The translations under genes and the position numbers were made by a program. Shown here piece after piece: positions 1-8,897 of a stretch of 64,000 bases of DNA. The notes beneath the pieces were generated by a model. It searched no databases. It was given only the letters and a program-made list of their open reading frames with translations, and was not told where the DNA came from. This stretch comes from Comamonas sp. JUb58. GTDB taxonomy: Bacteria; Pseudomonadota; Gammaproteobacteria; Burkholderiales; Burkholderiaceae_C. Numbering within the stretch: the stretch's first letter is position 1; each line of letters begins with the position of its first letter. The stretch spans positions 1 through 64,000 of the forward strand of contig NZ_SOAL01000023.1 in the NCBI RefSeq assembly GCF_004364775.1. The letters run 5' to 3'.

Positions 1-1271
1 AACTTGTAGTCCAGGCCTTCCTGGTTGCGTTGCTCGATGGCTTGCCCGCCTGGCTCATATCGGTCATAGGCATAGTGGTGCTCCGGCCCGCCGCGCTCCT
101 GGTGGGCAATCATCAAGTGGTTGCGCCAGGCAAAGCGGCGCACGACCTGGCCGTGGCGGTTGGTGACGGAAGTGAGGTCCCCTTGCTCGCTGTAGCTGTA
201 CTGCACCAAGGTAGTGGGATTGGTCTGCAGCATGGGTGCCAAAGGGTCGCGATAAAGGTCTACCTTTGACAATCGCACGCCGCTGTCGGCCTGCCAGAAG
301 AAGTGCTCGTCTTCGTGGTCGTCGGTGTCAGTGCTCTTGTGGTGGAAGTGCTGGGCGTCTTGCGCTGCAATGGCTTGCGTGTAGTGCAGCTGGTAGCCCC
401 TGCCTACGCCATCGTCGATGGTGGTGATTCGCTCCTGGCCCAGCACCTTGGTCCAGTGGTAGCGCTGGGACCGCCCCAGCCGGTCCACCTTGCCCAGCAA
501 AATCCAGTTTGCATCGATATCCGGCTCGGTCACCGTGACCGGTTTGCCTGCGGTCTTCTGTTCATAGATAACTTTGCGCGCCGCTTCAATCGCCTGCCAG
601 TTCGCCGGACCAAACACCCAGACGGTATCTCCGCTCCCATTGGCCGCCAGGATCATCAAATCCCCGCAGGCCATATCGCGCCGAATCCAGGAGAAGCGCC
701 CCCGCCACCACAAGGGCGCCTGCTGGCTACGCGGAGGTGGGGCTTCAAAGCTATCTGCTGCGCCTGCCTCAGTGAACTTGGCGGGCCCGGTCATGGCCGC
801 AAGATCGTGCGTCAGATTGCCTGGATGCCAGCCAGAGCGCAGCAGCCAGATATCTTCGCTGGGGCTGTAGATCGACTCCCCTGCTACCAGCGCATCAAAG
901 GTGATCGTGCGGCCCTGGCTGTCGTGCAGCAGAGTGGCGCTTGCTTCCACCTTGATGCGCAGATCCATTGGAAGCCCCCAGCCGTAGCCCAGCACCCCGC
1001 AATGGCCGCCATGCTGCGCGTTGACATAGCTGCTGTACTGGCGCTGCCAGACCAGGGGCATGGCGCCGGGAAGGGCGAAGTCCAGATCCGATGAGCCAGA
1101 CAGAACCTTGGCGCCCAGCTGCGGATTGACAGGATTGCCGACTGCCTCGCCACCCGGGCAGACGGAGCACGCCACCCCGCCTTGGCTACCTATCAGGACC
1201 GTCCTGGAGCCGGTGATGATTCGCGCATATTTGACCTTGTCATCTATTGGAGCTGCTGGCTTTCCGGACAT
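1..1271 (-). CDS. RHS-family protein with DUF6531 domain, N-terminal part (cut by window edge)
   Basis: An open frame starts at an ATG at 1271 and runs leftward without a stop to the window edge, giving at least 423 residues. A short N-terminal segment (residues 1-45) leads into the stretch N-P-x-x-G-A-K-V-L followed by D-L-D-F-x-L-P-G and L-V-W-Q-R-Q-Y-S-S (about 49-81), which is the signature of the DUF6531 domain at the front of many RHS proteins. Further on come YD-repeat-like segments such as L-x-x-V-x-N-R-H-G-Q and Y-x-Y-D-R-Y. RHS proteins form a shell enclosing a variable C-terminal toxin and are often type VI secretion effectors. The toxin end and any immunity gene would lie left of base 1 and are not visible. 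No vgrG or T6SS gene is present in the window. Family assignment is firm; role is inferred. Confidence 0.88.
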   Translation of the reverse strand, partial: MSGKPAAPIDDKVKYARIITGSRTVLIGSQGGVACSVCPGGEAVGNPVNPQLGAKVLSGSSDLDFALPGAMPLVWQRQYSSYVNAQHGGHCGVLGYGWGLPMDLRIKVEASATLLHDSQGRTITFDALVAGESIYSPSEDIWLLRSGWHPGNLTHDLAAMTGPAKFTEAGAADSFEAPPPRSQQAPLWWRGRFSWIRRDMACGDLMILAANGSGDTVWVFGPANWQAIEAARKVIYEQKTAGKPVTVTEPDIDANWILLGKVDRLGRSQRYHWTKVLGQERITTIDDGVGRGYQLHYTQAIAAQDAQHFHHKSTDTDDHEDEHFFWQADSGVRLSKVDLYRDPLAPMLQTNPTTLVQYSYSEQGDLTSVTNRHGQVVRRFAWRNHLMIAHQERGGPEHHYAYDRYEPGGQAIEQRNQEGLDYK

Positions 1272-1394
1272 GCAATCTCCAATCGAAAATGATTAATAGT
1301 TAGTTTTAATCTAACACATAGAAGATTTCGATTTGCAGTTTTGTGGCGGATGTAAGCCAACCCAGGGTTGGCCCTAGTTCATTTTCAGGCGTTT

Positions 1395-1417
1395 TGTATA
1401 CACTTAATGTATGCATA
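1395..1417. promoter_or_regulatory. Paired 8-bp palindromes, candidate operator upstream of the permease operon
   Basis: Two perfect 8-bp palindromes, TGTATACA (1395-1402) and TATGCATA (1410-1417), lie with centres 15 bp apart in the intergenic region (1272-1556) between the RHS gene and the NCS1 permease. The surroundings are AT-rich compared with the genes. Such paired dyads suggest binding by a dimeric regulator, for example of the GntR type, but no regulator gene is adjacent. The rest of the gap shows no gene. Confidence 0.35.
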
Positions 1418-1556
1418 TGTGCACACAAAGCATAGCCATTGAGGCCCTGATTTTCTGCTGCACATGCCATGCATGGACCCGCGCACATGACGAGACAATG
1501 CCGGCCGCAAGGCCGTTAATAAGGCGCACCTGGATGCGCCCGATCCAAGGATGTCA

Positions 1557-3089
1557 ATGACCGATCTTGCAGCAACCCAGAACGCAGGCTTTGCCTTCAA
1601 CCCCGCCCAGCAGCGGCCCGCCGATGGCGGCGACTTGCCCGCCGGCGTATGCCCCTCGCTCTACAACAAGGACCTGGCTCCCACCAAAAAAGACAGCCGA
1701 TCCTGGGGCGCTTACAGCCTGTTCACGCTCTGGGCCAATGATGTGCACAGCCTGGGCAACTACGCCTTTGCCATCGGCCTGTTTGCGTTGGGCCTGGGCG
1801 GCTGGCAGATTCTGACGGCGCTGATGATGGGCGCCGGCCTGCTGTTTGTGCTGCTGACCTTGTCGGGCTTCATGGGCCCCAAGACGGGCGTGCCTTTTCC
1901 GGTGATGAGCCGCATCAGCTTTGGCACCCGGGGCGCGCAGATTCCGGCGCTGATCCGGGGCGGTGTTGCGATTGCCTGGTTTGGCATCCAGACCTACCTG
2001 GCCTCCAAGGTGCTCGACGTGCTGTTGATCACCCTCTTCCCCAGCCTGCAGGCGCTGCTCGCGCACCAGGTGCTGGGCCTGCCGGTGCTCGGCTGGATCA
2101 GCTTCAGCCTGCTGTGGGTGGTGCAGACGATGATCGCCTGCTGGGGCATGGAGAGCATCCGCAAGTACGAGGCCTTTGCCGGCCCGGTGATTCTGGTGAC
2201 CTTCATCGCGCTGGCCGGCTGGGTGCTGTACAGCTCGGGCGGCAAGATCCAATGGACGGCGCCCAAGCCCAGCACCGGTGGTGCCATGTGGGTGCAGATC
2301 ATGGGTGCAGCCTCGCTGTGGGTCGCCATCTACGGCACCTTTGTGCTCAATTTCTGTGACTTCACCCGGGGCGCCACCTCGCGCAGCGCCGTGGTCAAGG
2401 GCAACTTCTGGGGCATTCCCATCAACATGCTGATCTTCGGCCTGATCGTCGTCGTGCTGACCGGCGGCCAACTGGCCATCGATGGCACCCTGATCCTGAG
2501 CCCCACCGACATCGTCGAGAAGATCCCCAACAAGCCGCTGCTGATTCTGGCCAGCCTGTCGCTGCTGATCCTGACCATCGCCGTCAACCTGATGGCCAAC
2601 TTTGTCGCCCCCGCGCTGGCCCTGGCCAACCTGCTGCCGCGCCAGCTCAACTTCCGCCGCGCTGCGCTGGTCAGCGCCATCCTCGGCTTTGTGATCCTGC
2701 CCTGGAACCTCTACGATTCGCCGCTGGTGATCCTGTATTTCCTGGGCGGTCTGGGCTCCTTCCTGGGCCCGCTGTTCGGTATCGTGATGGCCGACTACTG
2801 GCTGATCCGCAAGGAGCGCGTGCATGTGCCTGCGCTCTACAGCGATGACCGCAACGGCCCTTACCATTACGAAAACGGTGTCAACCGCCGCGCCATCCAG
2901 GCCCTGGTGCCCTCGGCCCTGATTGCGCTGCTGTTCGCCTTCCTGCCGGCGCTGGAGTCGGTGTCCCATTTCTCCTGGTTTATTGCGGCCGGGCTCGGCG
3001 GCCTGTTCTACTGGCTGCTGACCCCCAAGGGCCAGCACTACGAAGACCAGGACGGCGAGGCCATTGCCGTGAACCATGCCCAACATTGA
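1557..3089 (+). CDS. NCS1-family nucleobase/allantoin/hydantoin:cation symporter
   Basis: A protein of 510 residues, typical of the NCS1 family, with about 12 hydrophobic segments. Family features include the N-terminal S-W-G-A-Y-S-L-F-x-L-W-x-N-D segment and the run G-x-P-F-P-V-M-x-R-x-S-F-G-x-x-G-A-x-I-P-A-L-I-R-G. These carriers import purines, pyrimidines, allantoin or hydantoins across the inner membrane with sodium or protons. The ATG at 1557 is preferred over the one at 1551 because AAGG at 1547-1550 sits six bases before it but directly abuts the earlier ATG. The gene ends 15 bases before a racemase-family gene, forming a two-gene unit. That partnership favours a hydantoin, allantoin or related ureide as substrate, but the substrate is inferred. 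Confidence 0.88.
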   Translation: MTDLAATQNAGFAFNPAQQRPADGGDLPAGVCPSLYNKDLAPTKKDSRSWGAYSLFTLWANDVHSLGNYAFAIGLFALGLGGWQILTALMMGAGLLFVLLTLSGFMGPKTGVPFPVMSRISFGTRGAQIPALIRGGVAIAWFGIQTYLASKVLDVLLITLFPSLQALLAHQVLGLPVLGWISFSLLWVVQTMIACWGMESIRKYEAFAGPVILVTFIALAGWVLYSSGGKIQWTAPKPSTGGAMWVQIMGAASLWVAIYGTFVLNFCDFTRGATSRSAVVKGNFWGIPINMLIFGLIVVVLTGGQLAIDGTLILSPTDIVEKIPNKPLLILASLSLLILTIAVNLMANFVAPALALANLLPRQLNFRRAALVSAILGFVILPWNLYDSPLVILYFLGGLGSFLGPLFGIVMADYWLIRKERVHVPALYSDDRNGPYHYENGVNRRAIQALVPSALIALLFAFLPALESVSHFSWFIAAGLGGLFYWLLTPKGQHYEDQDGEAIAVNHAQH

Positions 3090-3104
3090 GACGGAGTTTT
3101 TTGC

Positions 3105-3839
3105 ATGCGCATTCTGATCGTGAACGTCAACACCACCGAGAGCATGACCGAGGCCATTGGCGCCCAGGCGCGCCGGGCCGCATCGCCAGGCACCGAGATC
3201 GTCGCCCTCACCCCGCGCTTTGGCGCCGAATCGGTGGAGGGCAATTTTGAAAGCTACCTCTGCGCTGTCGGCGTGATGGATGCGGTGATGCGCTACGACC
3301 AGCCCTTTGATGCCGTCATCCAGGCCGGCTACGGCGAGCATGGCCGCGAAGGCCTGCAAGAGCTGCTGGAAGTGCCTGTGGTCGACATCACCGAGGCAGC
3401 GGCATCGACCGCCATGTTCCTGGGCCACAAATACGCCGTGGTCACCACCTTGGACCGCGCCGTGCCGCTGATCGAAGACCGGCTCAAGCTGGCCGGCCTG
3501 GATGCGCGCTGCGCCTCGGTGCGCGCCAGCGGCATGGCCGTGCTGGAGCTGGAGAGCCAGCCCGAGCGCGCGGTCGATGCCATCGTGCAGCAGGCGGCCA
3601 AGGCCGTTGAAGAAGACCATGCCGAGGTCATCTGCCTGGGCTGCGGCGGCATGGCCGAGCTGGAAGACAAGGTGCGCAGCCGCACCGGCGTGCCCGTGGT
3701 CGATGGCGTGGCCGCAGCGGTGACGATCGCCGAATCGCTGGTGCGCCTGGGCCTCAAGACCTCCAAGGTGCGCACCTATGCGCCGCCGCGCGCCAAGCGC
3801 ATCACCGGCTTTCCGCTGCCCGATTCGCTGGGCCGCTGA
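3105..3839 (+). CDS. Asp/Glu/hydantoin racemase-family protein with a single active-site cysteine
   Basis: A protein of 244 residues starting at an ATG preceded by GGAG. It opens with M-R-I-L-I-V-N-V-N-T-T, typical of hydantoin and allantoin racemases. Cofactor-independent racemases of this fold use two cysteines. The second is present, in C-L-G-C-G-G (Cys180). At the first site, normally a Cys in a motif like A-C-F-G-D-P-G, the sequence is A-G-Y-G-E-H-G, so residue 75 is Gly. Arylmalonate decarboxylase of the same superfamily also has Gly at this site and one catalytic Cys. The gene follows the NCS1 permease by 15 bases and probably acts on the imported compound. It could be a decarboxylase, isomerase or atypical racemase; the reaction cannot be fixed from sequence. 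Confidence 0.8.
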   Translation: MRILIVNVNTTESMTEAIGAQARRAASPGTEIVALTPRFGAESVEGNFESYLCAVGVMDAVMRYDQPFDAVIQAGYGEHGREGLQELLEVPVVDITEAAASTAMFLGHKYAVVTTLDRAVPLIEDRLKLAGLDARCASVRASGMAVLELESQPERAVDAIVQQAAKAVEEDHAEVICLGCGGMAELEDKVRSRTGVPVVDGVAAAVTIAESLVRLGLKTSKVRTYAPPRAKRITGFPLPDSLGR

Positions 3840-3874
3840 ACGTCTCCACGAACCCCTCTCCGTTTACTCCAACC

Positions 3875-3897
3875 GCCCTGCACCGCAGGGCTTTTTT
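3875..3897 (+). terminator. Rho-independent terminator after the racemase-family gene
   Basis: GCCCTGC-ACC-GCAGGGC forms a perfect 7-bp stem with a 3-base loop, followed by six T. It lies between the converging racemase-family gene and VWA gene and closes the permease operon on the plus strand. Confidence 0.85.
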
Positions 3898-3924
3898 CTG
3901 GCCGCCGTTGGCTGCTTTTGGAGG

Positions 3925-5166
3925 CTACTGGCTGGTCTTGAAGCCCTGGGTCGCCGCCCAGGCGGCTACATCGTCGCGGCGGATCGCAGCGGCCATCAGC
4001 TGCGGGAAGGCATCCGGCGTGCAGGCAAAGGAAGGCACGCCCAAAGCGGCCAGCTTGGCGGCCAGCGCGGCATCATAGGCGGGGGCACCTTCGTCGCTCA
4101 GCGCCAGCAAGGTGATGAACTGCACACCGGACTCCACCAGCTCATTGGCGCGGCGCAGCAGGCCTGACTCTACCCCGCCTTCGTACAGGTCCGAGATCAG
4201 CACCAGGATGGTGTTGCGCGGCTCGCTGATCAGGCTTTGGCAGTAGCCCACGGCACCATTGATGTCGGTACCACCGCCCAGCTGCACGCCAAACAGCACA
4301 TCGACCGGGTCGTCGAGCTTTTCGGTCAGGTCCACCACGGCCGTGTCAAACACCACCAGCTTGGTAGCTACCGCTGGCAGGCTGGCCATCACCGCACCAA
4401 AGATGCTGGAGTAGACCACCGAGTTGGCCATGGAGCCGCTTTGGTCGATGCACAGAATCACCTCGCGCTGCGGGCGGCGCGCCTTGCGGCCGTAGCCGAT
4501 CAAGGTTTCGGGGACGATGGTCTTGTACTCCGGCTGCCAGTGGCGCAGGTTGGCGCGTATCGTGCGGTTCCAGTCGATCTCGGCATGGCGCGGACGGCGG
4601 TTGCGCTGGCTGCGGTCCAGCGCGCCGGCCACGGCGCTGCGCATCGGCTCTTCGAGCTTTTTCATCAGCTCGTCCACCACCTTGCGCACCACCAGGCGCG
4701 CGGTGGCCTTGGTGTTTTGCGGGATGACCGAGCCCAGCGAAATCAGGTTGGCGACCAGGTGCACATCGGGCTGCACGTTCTCCAGCATCTCGGGCTGCAG
4801 CAGCAGCTCGCGCAGCTGCAGGCGCTCCATCGCGTCGCGCTGCATCACCTGCACCACCTGGCTCGGAAAGTACTTGCGGATATCGCCCAGCCAGCGCGAC
4901 ACCGAGGGCGAAGAATTGCCCCGGCCGCCCTTGCGCGAACCGAGCTGGCTGTCGCCCTCGTAGAGCGCGGCCAGCGCCTGGTCCATCTCCTGCAGGCGTC
5001 CGCCCACGGTTCCGCAGCTGGCATCGGCCGGGCTGCCCAGCACCATGCGCCAGCGCTGCAAGCGGGTGGTCGGCTGCAGCGCCTCTGCCGCGTCGGCTGC
5101 CAGGGTTTGGCTATCGTCTTGCGCCGGGCCTGGCGCGGGATGGGTGGCATTCGTCATCGTCATCAC
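3925..5166 (-). CDS. VWA-domain protein of a MoxR/VWA operon (YehP-like)
   Basis: A 413-residue cytosolic protein. The C-terminal half is a von Willebrand factor A domain with a complete metal-ion-dependent adhesion site: D-Q-S-G-S-M at 241-246, G-G-G-T-D at 297-301 and I-S-D at about 324-326. The N-terminal half is helical and contains a basic stretch (185-193). VWA proteins commonly partner with MoxR AAA+ ATPases, the pair acting in assembly, metal insertion or complex remodelling. The ATG overlaps the stop of the upstream DUF5682 gene by 4 bases, so translation is coupled. It is the last gene of the five-gene operon. In E. coli the comparable protein is, from memory, YehP, which has no known function. 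Confidence 0.88.
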   Translation of the reverse strand: MMTMTNATHPAPGPAQDDSQTLAADAAEALQPTTRLQRWRMVLGSPADASCGTVGGRLQEMDQALAALYEGDSQLGSRKGGRGNSSPSVSRWLGDIRKYFPSQVVQVMQRDAMERLQLRELLLQPEMLENVQPDVHLVANLISLGSVIPQNTKATARLVVRKVVDELMKKLEEPMRSAVAGALDRSQRNRRPRHAEIDWNRTIRANLRHWQPEYKTIVPETLIGYGRKARRPQREVILCIDQSGSMANSVVYSSIFGAVMASLPAVATKLVVFDTAVVDLTEKLDDPVDVLFGVQLGGGTDINGAVGYCQSLISEPRNTILVLISDLYEGGVESGLLRRANELVESGVQFITLLALSDEGAPAYDAALAAKLAALGVPSFACTPDAFPQLMAAAIRRDDVAAWAATQGFKTSQ

Positions 5167-7724
5167 TCCAGCGTGGGGGCGTCGTTGCGGGGGGCCGAGG
5201 CAGCGGTGATCTGCGCCAGCAAATCGGGTGGCAGCTCCAGCCCCAGCAAGGTGTTGAGCAGTGGCAAGGCCAGCACGGCGCGCGCCTCGTCCCAGGGTGC
5301 ATCCCCATCGCCCAGCGCCAAGGCGGCGGCAGGCACAGCCGCACCGGCCACCGGCGCGCGCCGGGCCTTGTCGCCCAGGCTCTGGCGCTCATGCTTGCTG
5401 AAGTTGGCAAAGCTGCGCCGCACCAGCGGCAAAATCTGCGCAAACTGCACTTCGCCCAACCCGGCCAGCCAGGCATCGACGGCACCCCAGATGGCCTCGT
5501 CGTGCAGCAGCACCAGTGCCTGCTGGTTCAAAAAGCCATCCAGCCAGGCGGCCACATCCAGCGGCGCCGCGCCCAAGGACAGGTTGCGGTTGAACTGCAG
5601 CACCACCTCGGCGCTTTCCAGCAGATGCTCATCGAGCAGCAGCCGGCAGGCCATGCCGCGCAGCAAGGCCGCAGCGGCATCGCCCATCGCCAGGCTGCGC
5701 AGCGCAGCGCGCCAGGCATCCACAGCGGCCTGGGCCTCCGTGCCGCGCAGGCGCAGCGCCTCGTGCGCGGCCAGCACCTTGCCCTTCATCGCCGCAGCGG
5801 CCTCTTCGTCCATCGCCATGCAGGCCACTGGCAAGCCAATGGCGGCGCGCAGCACCAGCGAATCGATGACCGTGGCCAGCAAGGCCGTATCGGTCTGGCG
5901 CACGCTGCCGTAGCGGTACACATTGGCCAGCGGCGGCAGTGCCTGCAGCAGCTGCGCCACATCGCCGGTGGTGGCCGCGCGCTCGGCCAGGGTCTCAATC
6001 AGCGACTCGACCAGCTGTGGCAGATTGGCCAGCAGCGCGTCATCAATCGCCTGCGCAATCTCGGGCAAGGGGGTATCGGGCGAGAGGCTGGCGCGCAGGC
6101 GTGCGGTGGCGGCCTGCGCCACGGTGGCGCCATGCACACTGGCCTCGATGATGCGCACGGCCAGCTCCGGCTCCCACTGCATCTGCCAGCTCTCGCGGAA
6201 GGTGCCACGGTTGCGTTGTGCATCGACCGCACGCGTGCCCCAGCCAATGCCCAACAAGCGCAGGCGGTGCAGAAAATGGCTGCGCGCCAGGTCGGTTTCC
6301 TTGCGCAGATCCAAGGCCAGCAGCTTGCTGGCCGCCTCGGGCTTCATGCGCAGCGATTTCTGCTGCTGCTCGATATCGCGCTGCAACGGCACCTGCGGCA
6401 CATCGGCGGGCACGGTGCCCAGCACATGGCCGACGGTGAGCTCGTCGTCGATCAGGTTCAGCGGCGCGGTCTCTCCCATGCAGACCACCGTGACGATGGC
6501 CTCGTTGATCTCCTGCAGCCCCGGTATCGGCTGGCCACGCATGGCAGCCAGGCCTTCGGCCAAACGGGTGGCCTCGATGATGTGGGCGCTGGAGCAGTCC
6601 AGGTCCTTGTCGCGCAGCAGGCGTGCCACGCGGGTCAGCCAGCCTGCGGTGCGCAAGGTGGCGGCATCACGCGCGCTGCGGGCAGGTACGGCCAGGCCTT
6701 CTGCCGCTTGCTGTGCCAAGGCCGCATCGGCCCGGTAGCACTGCCAGAGATGCTCGTACCAGCCCGGCGAGGTGACGCCTGCGCCATAGCCGCTACGGCT
6801 GGCCAGGTTGCGGTAGGTCCAGGGCGCCCAGGTCGCCAGCACCTTGGCTTTGGGCAGGCCCTTGAGCACGGCGCTGTCGGCCTTGGCGGTGGTGCTTTGC
6901 TGCAGGGCGGGCACATGCCAGGCGCCGCAGACCACGGCAATGCGCTGGTAGCCGGCCCTAACTGCTTCACGGATGCACTGGCGCATATGCGCCTCCCGCT
7001 GGGCCTCGCGCAGCACATAGTGGGGGCCGCGCCAGGCCTCGCCCTCGTCGCCCAACTCGCTGCGCACCGCCGTCATGGCCTCGTTGATGCTGGTAAACAG
7101 CGCTTCGCTGTTGCCGCGTTCTTCCACCAGGCGGTTCCACCAGCTCTCGCCATCCTCAAAGCCGGCTGCATGGGCCAGCCAGTCGAGCGGGTCGCGCATC
7201 GGCGCTTGCGGGGCTGCAGGGGGTTCGCCGGCATCGCTGTCCACATCCGCCACCGGGGCCGTGTCGGCGCTGGCCTCGGCGGCATCGACAGGCGCCTCCT
7301 CCGCTATCGCCACCGCATCGTCCTCGCCCTCTTCCCCGTCCACGTCTTGCGCAGGCTCCGGCTTTTTCAGTGCCTGGCGCCGTGCCCAGTCCTGGGCCAT
7401 CGCATGGGTTTGGGGCAGGTCGATAAAGCGCGTGGCCACCCCTTGCTCGCTCGCCCATTGCAGCGCCTGCCACTCGGGCGAGAACTCGGCAAAGGGGTAG
7501 AACGCCGCCTGGCTGGGCTCGTCTTGCATGTACACCAGCATGGCCACCGGCGGGCGCAGCTCGGCACTGCGCAGCATGGGCAGCAGGGCCTCGCCTTCGG
7601 GCGGGCCTTCCACCAGCAGGCAGTCGGGCTGCAGTTGCGCCAGCGCTTGCACCAGGCTGCGCGCACAGCCCGGGCCGTGGTGGCGAATGCCAAAGAAATG
7701 GACGTTGTCAGCAGAAGTGGCCAT
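5163..7724 (-). CDS. DUF5682 family protein (YehM-like)
   Basis: An 853-residue protein beginning with F-F-G-I-R-H-H-G-P-G-C-A-R-S-L and then L-L-V-E-G-P-P-E-G, the N-terminal signature of the DUF5682 family. These conserved His, Glu and Gly residues suggest an active or binding site, but no biochemical activity is established. Residues around 135-185 form an acidic, Ala/Pro-rich low-complexity insert that looks like a flexible linker. No signal peptide or membrane segment is seen. It sits between the MoxR ATPase gene (47 bases upstream) and the VWA gene (4-base overlap). It is likely a partner or client of the ATPase. Family call firm, function unknown. Confidence 0.85.
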   Translation of the reverse strand: MATSADNVHFFGIRHHGPGCARSLVQALAQLQPDCLLVEGPPEGEALLPMLRSAELRPPVAMLVYMQDEPSQAAFYPFAEFSPEWQALQWASEQGVATRFIDLPQTHAMAQDWARRQALKKPEPAQDVDGEEGEDDAVAIAEEAPVDAAEASADTAPVADVDSDAGEPPAAPQAPMRDPLDWLAHAAGFEDGESWWNRLVEERGNSEALFTSINEAMTAVRSELGDEGEAWRGPHYVLREAQREAHMRQCIREAVRAGYQRIAVVCGAWHVPALQQSTTAKADSAVLKGLPKAKVLATWAPWTYRNLASRSGYGAGVTSPGWYEHLWQCYRADAALAQQAAEGLAVPARSARDAATLRTAGWLTRVARLLRDKDLDCSSAHIIEATRLAEGLAAMRGQPIPGLQEINEAIVTVVCMGETAPLNLIDDELTVGHVLGTVPADVPQVPLQRDIEQQQKSLRMKPEAASKLLALDLRKETDLARSHFLHRLRLLGIGWGTRAVDAQRNRGTFRESWQMQWEPELAVRIIEASVHGATVAQAATARLRASLSPDTPLPEIAQAIDDALLANLPQLVESLIETLAERAATTGDVAQLLQALPPLANVYRYGSVRQTDTALLATVIDSLVLRAAIGLPVACMAMDEEAAAAMKGKVLAAHEALRLRGTEAQAAVDAWRAALRSLAMGDAAAALLRGMACRLLLDEHLLESAEVVLQFNRNLSLGAAPLDVAAWLDGFLNQQALVLLHDEAIWGAVDAWLAGLGEVQFAQILPLVRRSFANFSKHERQSLGDKARRAPVAGAAVPAAALALGDGDAPWDEARAVLALPLLNTLLGLELPPDLLAQITAASAPRNDAPTLE

Positions 7725-7771
7725 GGGCTCGTCAGCGTTGTCGGGGGCAGAAGAAGAACGGTGTCAGCGGC

Positions 7772-8854
7772 TTAGATTTGCTCGCGGCAGGCGCGGTACA
7801 GGTCTTTCCATTCGGCACGTTCTTTGACCACGGTCTCCAGGTATTCCTTCCAGACCACGCTGTCCTGCACCGGGTCCTTGATGACGGCGCCCAGCAGGCC
7901 GGAGGCGACATCGTGCGCACGCAGCACGCCATCGCCAAAATGGCCGGCCAGTGCCATGCCGCTGTTGATCACCGAGATCGCTTCGGCGGTCGACAAGGTG
8001 GAGCTGGGCGACTTGATGCGCACGGTCTTGCCGTCTTCGGTCTGGCCATTGCGCAGCTCGCGGAAGATCTGCACCACGCGGCGCACTTCTTCCAGCGCCG
8101 GTGCCTCGGCAGGCAGCTGCAGCGCGCGGCTTTGCTCGCCCACGCGCTTGGTGACGATCTGCACCTCCTCGTCCTGCGAGGCCGGCACCGGCAGCACGAC
8201 GGTGTTGAAGCGGCGCTTCAAGGCGCTCGACAGCTCGTTGACACCCTTGTCGCGGTTGTTGGCCGTGGCGATCACCGAGAAGCCGGCAACGGCCTGGAAC
8301 TCGGTCGAGAGCTCGGGCACCGGCAAGGTCTTTTCGGACAGCACGGTGATCAAGGTGTCCTGCACATCGGCGGGGATGCGGGTCAGCTCTTCGATGCGGG
8401 CGATCTTGCCCAGCTTCATCGCATGCACCAGCGGGCTGGGGATCAGCGCATTTTCCGAGGGGCCATGGGCCAGCAGCTGAGCATAGTTCCAGCCGTAGCG
8501 CAACTGCTCTTCGCTGGTGCCGGCCGTGCCCTGGATCAGCATGGTCGAGTCACCACTCACGGCCGCCGACAGATGCTCGGACACCCAGGACTTGGCCGTG
8601 CCGGGCACGCCGTACAGCAGCAGTGCGCGGTCGGTGGCCAGGGTCGAGACGGCAATCTCCATCAGGCGTGGGCTGCCGATGTACTTGGCGCTCACCTCAA
8701 AACCATTGCTCAGCTTGCCGCCCATCAGGTACTGCAGCACGGCCCAGGGCGAGAGCTTCCAGTTGGGCGGACGCGGACGGTCATCGGCCTTTTGCAGGGC
8801 ATCTAGTTCTTCGGCAAATTGCTGCTCGGCATGCTGGCGTAGTACTTGGCTCAT
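7772..8854 (-). CDS. MoxR-family AAA+ ATPase (YehL-like)
   Basis: The translated protein is 360 residues. Seen are Walker A G-V-P-G-T-A-K-S (82-89), a Walker B-like I-A-R-I-E-E-L-T-R (151-159) in which Glu-Glu replaces the common Asp-Glu, sensor 1 I-A-T-A-N-N (195-200) and an arginine-finger segment A-L-K-R-R-F (211-216). MoxR ATPases act as hexameric chaperones, usually with VWA proteins. A longer reading frame extends upstream to 9316 but overlaps the DUF5691 gene; the ATG at 8854 begins the family-like sequence. The gene lies 43 bases after DUF5691 and before DUF5682. It probably belongs to the YehL subgroup of MoxR proteins; that assignment is from memory of the family. Confidence 0.92.
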   Translation of the reverse strand: MSQVLRQHAEQQFAEELDALQKADDRPRPPNWKLSPWAVLQYLMGGKLSNGFEVSAKYIGSPRLMEIAVSTLATDRALLLYGVPGTAKSWVSEHLSAAVSGDSTMLIQGTAGTSEEQLRYGWNYAQLLAHGPSENALIPSPLVHAMKLGKIARIEELTRIPADVQDTLITVLSEKTLPVPELSTEFQAVAGFSVIATANNRDKGVNELSSALKRRFNTVVLPVPASQDEEVQIVTKRVGEQSRALQLPAEAPALEEVRRVVQIFRELRNGQTEDGKTVRIKSPSSTLSTAEAISVINSGMALAGHFGDGVLRAHDVASGLLGAVIKDPVQDSVVWKEYLETVVKERAEWKDLYRACREQI

Positions 8855-8897
8855 GGTGTGCTTCCGGTAGAGATCAAAAGGTTCGGGGTGGGCGCCA

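Noticed and set aside
1554-3620. A very long minus-strand frame rich in Gln, His and Ala opposite the permease and racemase-like genes
   Set aside because: It is the antisense shadow of high-GC coding DNA; the plus strand has recognisable families and proper ribosome sites.
5391-7775. A 794-codon plus-strand frame opposite the DUF5682 gene
   Set aside because: Antisense shadow; the DUF5682 motif is on the minus strand and fits the operon.
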